Origin: an uncultured Clostridia bacterium | GTDB lineage: Bacteria; Bacillota; Clostridia; TANB77; CAG-508 | Reading direction: 5' to 3' | Assembly (NCBI GenBank): GCA_948739805.1 | Contig: CAPYID010000064.1 | Coordinates: forward strand, 1 to 6,518 | Length of the DNA: 6,518 nucleotides | Part shown: one piece after another, positions 6,443-6,518 of the stretch | Layout of the letters: the number at the start of each line of letters is the position of its first letter | Numbering within the stretch: position 1 is the stretch's first letter | Notes under the pieces: generated by a model | Database searches by the model: none | Told to the model about the DNA's origin: nothing | The model's input: only the letters and a program-made list of their open reading frames with translations | Program-made: the position numbers and the translations under genes

Positions 6443-6518
6443 ATGGTCGGCATCTATTTCAGCGGTACAGGAAATTCAAAGTATTGTATTCATAGATTTT
6501 TAGAAGAATATGACAAGA
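6443..6518 (+). CDS. EFR1-type flavodoxin/ferredoxin protein, N-terminal start (cut by window edge)
   Basis: From ATG 6443 the frame stays open for 25 codons to the right edge. The first residues, MVGIYFSGTGNSKYCIHRF, match the flavodoxin FMN-phosphate loop (S-G-T-G-N-S) in the form found at the N-terminus of EFR1-family proteins. In those proteins a flavodoxin-like domain precedes a two-[4Fe-4S] ferredoxin domain, and they act in electron transfer in anaerobes. A GGAG at 6432-6435 with a 7-nt spacer supports the start. The iron-sulfur part is outside the window, so a plain flavodoxin cannot be excluded. The gene is separated from the STAND gene by the decayed region and probably does not belong to the same module. 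Confidence 0.75.
   Translation, partial: MVGIYFSGTGNSKYCIHRFLEEYDK

Noticed and set aside
6289..6495. Plus-strand 68-codon frame beginning MAYQNKKSF
   Set aside because: No ribosome site, no recognisable family, and it overlaps the better-supported EFR1-type start in another frame.

Overview
The window is AT-rich and reads like a low-GC anaerobic Firmicute (Clostridia-type). The main support is the right edge, where the first residues of an EFR1-type flavodoxin/ferredoxin protein are visible. Such proteins are common in strict anaerobes. Strong GG-rich ribosome sites and the codon use agree. Assignment to a genus is not possible from this sequence.

Layout: (1) Positions 1-266, minus strand: the N-terminal 88 codons of an IS630-like transposase, cut by the left edge and visibly richer in G+C than the rest. 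(2) Positions 267-448: a regulatory gap with a 9-nt direct repeat and a ribosome site that argues for an internal start of the next gene. (3) Positions 449-3137, plus strand: a two-gene operon with an 11-nt overlap. The first gene encodes a fusion of a GNAT acetyltransferase domain to a PLP enzyme of the serine hydroxymethyltransferase (SHMT) fold. The second encodes a zinc-dependent medium-chain dehydrogenase. (4) Positions 3118-5568, minus strand: an 816-residue STAND/NB-ARC-type ATPase with a TPR-like C-terminal half. It converges on the operon, and the two 3' ends overlap by 20 bp. (5) Positions 5601-5761: an imperfect 30-bp inverted repeat enclosing about 100 bp. It looks like a small mobile element and holds a good sigma-A-like promoter for the STAND gene. 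(6) Positions 5762-6442: no intact gene, but the minus strand carries a decayed coding sequence with frameshifts and stops. (7) Positions 6443-6518: the start of the EFR1-type gene, cut by the right edge.

How the genes may work together (inference): the two enzymes look like a compact amino-acid-modifying pathway. It would comprise PLP-dependent carbon-carbon bond chemistry, N-acetylation and an NAD(P)-linked alcohol/ketone step. The STAND protein has no recognisable effector or DNA-binding domain and could sense or respond to the product, or act independently as a defence or regulatory switch. Mobile-element traces on both sides and a decayed neighbour suggest that the three-gene block is an accessory cassette.
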